A stretch of DNA of 64,000 nt from Lactuca virosa (taxonomy: Eukaryota > Streptophyta > Magnoliopsida > Asterales > Asteraceae), in the NCBI GenBank assembly GCA_928212115.1, contig CAKMRJ010003334.1, positions 39,081,568 through 39,145,567 on the forward strand. Reading direction: 5' to 3'. A program made the translations under genes and the position numbers. The notes under the pieces were generated by a model, which saw nothing but the letters and a program-made list of their open reading frames with translations, was not told where the DNA came from and searched no databases. The stretch's first letter is position 1. Every line of letters begins with the position of its first letter. Positions 61,548 through 64,000 of this stretch are shown in pieces.

Positions 61548-63225
61548 ATGAGAACATGGCAAATAGAAATAGAAATATTATAGCAAAACGACTGGTCTAG
61601 TATCATGGCTTTATGTGAGACATCATGAATCATGTCGCATATGCTTCAGATATAGGATCGATTGCATGTGCTATAATATTCATCCTTTCTAAATTTTCCA
61701 AATGCTCAGGGCATTAAGAAGGGAAAAGTCTAGAATGGATATGACTAAAATGATTAAGCAATTGTCGAGGACAATCTAAGGTTTACCAAAGATTGGTTGC
61801 TTATGGACAGTTGGAAGTATATTGTTAATTTTGGTAGGACCATATTAACATATTCTGAAAAGAGGCAACTCTTGTTCAAAAGTGATAGTCAAAATGGGAA
61901 TCTGGAAAGTTTCCATAGGTGGAAGTTGTTCTTCAAATCTGTGTAAGATTAGAAAGCTTAATGCAAGAAGGATGTTCAAAGTAATGTACTTTGAATTTGA
62001 GACTTTGTTTCCATGGAATTGATTCCCAGTGGAATACTCTGTAATGTCTGTTGAGAAGTCTTTGTGACTTTGTGTATAATCATTACGAGAGGATCAATGC
62101 ATATAAGTTTAGAATCTAACAGATTTCGGTAAATGGCAGGAATTGGAATTCTTACATTTACAATAAGGATTTGGGATTGTGAAATAGAGATCATTGGAAT
62201 TATGTTCAATCGATCTATTTCACAAAGTAAAGATCATAGACAAACTATGTGCATATTGGTATATGGCATAACCAATGTTTGGAAAAAACATAGTGTGCAT
62301 GCTTGGAGCATGGGATGACTATTGTTTTGATTCAAGTATAAAGTTGATTATTTGAAACATTATGCAATGAATAATGTGTAATAAATATGGTGATAAATAA
62401 AAGGTGTTTTATTTATATTCTTAAGTTCTGAGACCATATAGGATTCGATTATTCTTGTGTTTCACTTTGCATGTTTTGACTTCCAGAATAGCTAGTTTCT
62501 TCTTCCCGAATGACTAAGTTATTCAACCATCCACAGTCGATAATACGTTGGAAGTAGGTATTAAGGCAAGACTGTCATGAAGTTGGTTGTAGATGTCTAA
62601 GGTGTTGGACATAGCAAAGAGTTGCTACAACATTCATGAGTGCTCATAAGTTTTGAGTATTGGATTAAACCCACGCTCATTTGACTCACTTCATGGATTC
62701 TATCATGAGTGATCATGAGATGATAATATCTTATATTCTTCAAACCTAGAGATATGAGTTGTTGACTATGAGTTGGTTGTACATTGATTGTACGAAAATG
62801 CATCGGTAACTTGATGTTATAAAACGTGTCTTTGTGTATGATTCAACAAGTAGTTAGTACAAGCATATGAGTCGAAGTTTATCCATTCCTTTTACCCTTG
62901 AAGGGATAAAAGCAATATCTGTGGGCCCCTCGATGATTTAGTGATGACAAACGTAAGTGCTCGGTCGGGCCTGGACTGATTTGATTTGTTCAATTAGTCA
63001 GTCGTCATAAATCGGAAATCGGGAAACCACATATGGACAGAGAGAATGATTATAATCCATGTCTCAATCCATATGATATCTAGAATGGAGGAATATATAA
63101 TCCCTTATCTAATGGACGCGTCATTGATTTGTTCAGAGTTCGACAGCGGCTTTAAGAGCTACATTTGCTAGTCGGGTTTTGGAGTCATACGCAATAATAG
63201 TTTTAGACGTATCCAAGTGGGAGAC

Positions 63226-64000
63226 TGTTGGATTAGGTGTCTAAGCCCATAACTATTATTGGTATGTATTCGACCCGAGAGTAGCATGGTCCATTTGGGT
63301 TGCATATCATCAGGACAATTTGTTAGGATGAACTTTGCGAGAGAGAAGGTTATATATGATTTATTAATATATTATAAGTTCTAATATATTAATATGAAAT
63401 CATATGTTTTAATTAGTATTGATCAAGAATTAATTTGGAATTAATTTAGTGATCAAAAGAGACTAATTAAAACTATGGGGACTAATTATGGTAATTAGTT
63501 ATATTTATATGTGTTGGGCTTATGATCCATGCTGGACAAAGTTTATGTATGGATACATAAAGAGTTGGGCCACATGAACCATGGATCATAAAACCCATGG
63601 GTATGGGTTTGGGCTATACCCATGACTCTTAGAATTCAACACATATAAATACATAGTTATGACCTAAAAAACCTAAACCACTAGTGTGTGTGCATGTTTT
63701 GGAGTTCATGAAGGTTTTAGAGTGCATGAGATTCTCTATCAAGTCCTACCTTGTCCTGATGTATTGTGACTTCATTTGAGGCTTCCACACTATTGGGGCT
63801 AAGTCTTAAGGCCAAATACATCAAGACTTCCAGCCACACAAAAAGGTATGTTACTCTATCTAGTATTTATGTAGTTTGTATGAAATTGCCTGCTAGCTAT
63901 AGGTTCAATACCTTGGAAACCATTTGTATGTATAATTAGTGAAAACATAGATCCAAGGTATTTAGGGTTGTATGTGCACCATAGGATGTTTGTATTATAC
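63226..64000 (+). repeat. 3' LTR of E2, incomplete at window edge
   Basis: It starts TGTTGGATTAGG and follows the 5' LTR at 56415 closely to the last base of the window. Only the terminal dozen or so bases of the LTR are missing. Confidence 0.9.

Larger units (their letters stand above)
56415..64000 (+). mobile_element. Copia-type element E2, 3' LTR cut by the window end
   Basis: The 5' LTR is 56415-57204 (790 bp, TGTTGG...CCCGACA) with primer site TGGTATCAGAGCCA at 57206. The 3' LTR starts at 63226 after AAGTGGGAGAC (63215-63225). The interior is 6 kb and is collinear with E1 over most of its length, for example 46381 onward against 59751 onward. It contains no usable pol. A 49-bp tandem duplication (61380-61480) is present here and not in E1. 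ACTCGACGAGT-type words lie just after the primer site (57293-57372). Confidence 0.85.

Overview
The window is nuclear DNA of a flowering plant. I infer a core eudicot, most likely an Asteraceae species of the lettuce type. The basis is genes with introns, a GRF-interacting factor gene with eudicot architecture, and long TGTAACACCC-type LTRs carrying ACTCGACGAGT and TACGC/GCGTA words that I recall from lettuce-like genomes. That placement is from memory, not from a search. I see no rRNA, tRNA, CRISPR or bacterial features.

Two host genes are well supported, both in a low-copy island at about 29.7-38.1 kb. One is a four-exon GIF1/ANGUSTIFOLIA3 transcriptional co-activator gene on the + strand (31967-34515, 219 aa). 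The other is a convergent single-exon gene for an 86-aa VQ-motif protein on the - strand (35003-35263). The island also holds a PIF/Harbinger remnant (30.06-30.6 kb) and an old gypsy pol fragment (36.2-37.0 kb).

Almost everything else is LTR retrotransposon in nested, truncated layers. Left part: LTR pieces (1-692), a probable solo LTR (752-2743), then a gypsy element whose 5' LTR (from 3556) is split by a non-autonomous Athila/Tat-like element (4875 to about 7790, tRNA-Asp primer site). Its gag-protease-RT frame runs 9053-11520 with stop codons only. A - strand gypsy derivative (11521-16829) follows, containing a clean solo LTR with a TGCAC duplication (13619-15531). Next come a Copia RNase H scrap, an Athila gag-protease with its LTR on - (17465-21432), a - strand gypsy RT/RNase H (21433-22610), a second gypsy LTR plus gag (22611-26640), and the 3' end of a further element with an unusual extra ORF, polypurine tract and 298-bp LTR (27820-29733).

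Right part (38171-64000): one gag-only gypsy element (F) hosts everything else. Its 5' LTR holds a 3.7-kb hAT insertion (8-bp duplication GTAATTTC). That hAT holds a gypsy LTR, which holds a second hAT MITE (duplication ATAAAGAT). The same 5' LTR also holds a complete Copia-type element E1 (43799-50698, duplication AAACC). The 3' LTR of F is split by Copia element E0 (from 53770), which is itself split by E2 (56415 to the window end).

The most interesting signal is in E0, E1 and E2. Their leaders between primer site and gag hold an ordered series of stem-loops whose stems change in compensated or G:U-tolerant ways while the loops stay fixed (GGTTAACC, CGGCATCCC). Copies of one of these hairpins recur deep inside the elements. 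This looks like a conserved RNA dimerisation or packaging region kept while pol decayed. A second pattern is that eight different LTRs each carry a family-specific cluster of short GC-rich, often near-palindromic words just upstream of a TATA box.
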